From: Acidobacteriaceae bacterium
GTDB lineage: Bacteria > Acidobacteriota > Terriglobia > Terriglobales > Acidobacteriaceae
Length of the DNA: 12,875 nucleotides
Reading direction: 5' to 3'
NCBI GenBank assembly: GCA_003165855.1
Contig: PMXH01000247.1
Span: 28,855-41,729, forward strand
A model generated the notes under the pieces. It was given only the letters and a program-made list of their open reading frames with translations, ran no database searches and was not told the origin of the DNA. A program made the position numbers and the translations under genes. Shown piece by piece: positions 12,396 through 12,875 of this stretch. Position 1 is the first letter of the stretch, and every line of letters begins with the position of its first letter.

Positions 12396-12851
12396 CTATC
12401 TGGAGCGGGGCTTCTTTTTTTCTGGCTGCGGGCGGAGCAAACCCCAGGCCTCTTTGTAGACTTCGCAGTAGTAGCAATCGTTCTTGAAGGGCTGCATGGG
12501 AAAGAGCATTGGTCCGGTGGGATTTTGGCCGCCGTTGAAGAGGATCTGGGCTGGGATGAGGTACCAGGTTCGCTGGGGGATGACGTAGGCGGCGAAAAAG
12601 TCGAGCATGTCGGGGGCGTAACGGCGGGCGTTGTAGTTGGTGCTGATCTGGCAGCGGTAGCCGGTGCCGACGCGGCAGTTGGTGGACTTGACCTGGACCC
12701 TGACGACCCGGTTGCCGAAGTTGAGGGCGACGTCGAAGGGCTGGGAGTCTCCCCAGGGCTTGAGGATGATGTAGCCGCGGCGAAGGGCTTCGGCGATGAA
12801 CAGGGCTTCCACCCATTCGCCGCGTTCTTTGTAGTTTCTGAACTTGGGCAT
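12396..12851 (-). CDS. Stand-alone PD-(D/E)XK endonuclease, group I intron homing-nuclease type (I-Ssp6803I-like)
   Basis: A 151-residue protein. The N-terminal part has GEWVEALFIAEALRRG (11-26), KPWGDSQPFDVAL (31-43) and VVRVQVKST (49-57), the layout of the Pfam PD-(D/E)XK family founded on I-Ssp6803I. E15, D40, Q53 and K55 have the same spacing as the E, D, Q, K active-site set I recall for that enzyme (11, 36, 49, 51), so the nuclease core looks intact. Middle landmarks are RRYAPDMLDFFAAYVIPQRTWYLIP and DCYYCEVYKEAWGLL; the tail is basic (KKKPRSR). The ATG start has AGGAG (12856-12860 on the plus strand) four bases upstream. No group I intron core or split gene surrounds it, so it may be a freestanding homing or domesticated nuclease. 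Two cysteines near the C-terminus could bind metal, but there are too few for a clear zinc site. Confidence 0.82.
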   Translation of the reverse strand: MPKFRNYKERGEWVEALFIAEALRRGYIILKPWGDSQPFDVALNFGNRVVRVQVKSTNCRVGTGYRCQISTNYNARRYAPDMLDFFAAYVIPQRTWYLIPAQILFNGGQNPTGPMLFPMQPFKNDCYYCEVYKEAWGLLRPQPEKKKPRSR

Positions 12852-12875
12852 GCTGCTCCTAGGGCGATTAAGTAG

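Noticed and set aside
12352..12816. A 154-codon frame overlapping the nuclease gene on the same strand.
   Set aside because: It is Pro/Arg/Leu-rich without a family match, and the overlapping frame has an intact nuclease active site and a ribosome-binding site.

Overview
This is a GC-rich bacterial chromosomal segment. The gene content (leuA/leuB with a divergent LysR regulator, an HD-GYP response regulator, orphan sugar-binding proteins, a YedA-like exporter, a stand-alone intron-type nuclease) and the kinds of short interspersed repeats between genes suggest a soil-type Acidobacteriota, for example a Koribacter or Sulfotelmatobacter relative. That placement is inference from style and memory, not a database match. 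No rRNA, tRNA, CRISPR array, transposase, integrase or phage gene was seen.

Layout. 1-98: a fragment of an interspersed repeat and nested inverted repeats. 99-3754: a leucine-biosynthesis block. A LysR-type regulator (minus strand) diverges from leuA, which is followed by leuB. The divergent AT-rich spacer holds a 17-bp palindrome with the T-N11-A core of a LysR-type box. LeuA ends without its usual C-terminal regulatory domain. 3800-6775 (all minus): HD-GYP response regulator, then a GT2 glycosyltransferase of the dolichyl-phosphate-glucose synthase type, then a sugar-binding protein without a signal peptide, possibly one transcription unit. 6963-7706: an exported protein of unknown function, divergent from the HD-GYP gene. 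8021-9067: a xylose-binding protein (XylF type) with a signal peptide but no permease or ATPase gene nearby. 9222-10172 (minus): an EamA/DMT-family exporter. 10616-12004: a class III PLP aminotransferase resembling archaeal ornithine aminotransferase/racemase-type proteins. 12396-12851 (minus): a small PD-(D/E)XK nuclease of the I-Ssp6803I type, with no intron around it.

The intergenic spacers are unusually rich in small structures: two heptameric tandem repeats, two diverged copies of a stem-loop repeat that keep the loop and stem ends but not the stem body, a 13-mer shared by two GC-rich hairpins, and an interspersed repeat present in opposite orientations near the two ends of the window.

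The broadest signal is compositional. From position 1 to about 11.09 kb the plus strand is C-rich at third codon positions whichever strand the gene is on. After about 11.09 kb, inside the aminotransferase gene, it becomes G-rich. This abrupt sign change could mark a replication-strand switch, an inversion edge, a recombined gene or an assembly join. I did not find a clear, wholly new multi-gene system. The best leads are the skew switch, the truncated LeuA, the signal-less binding protein next to an HD-GYP regulator, and the covarying stem-loop repeat.
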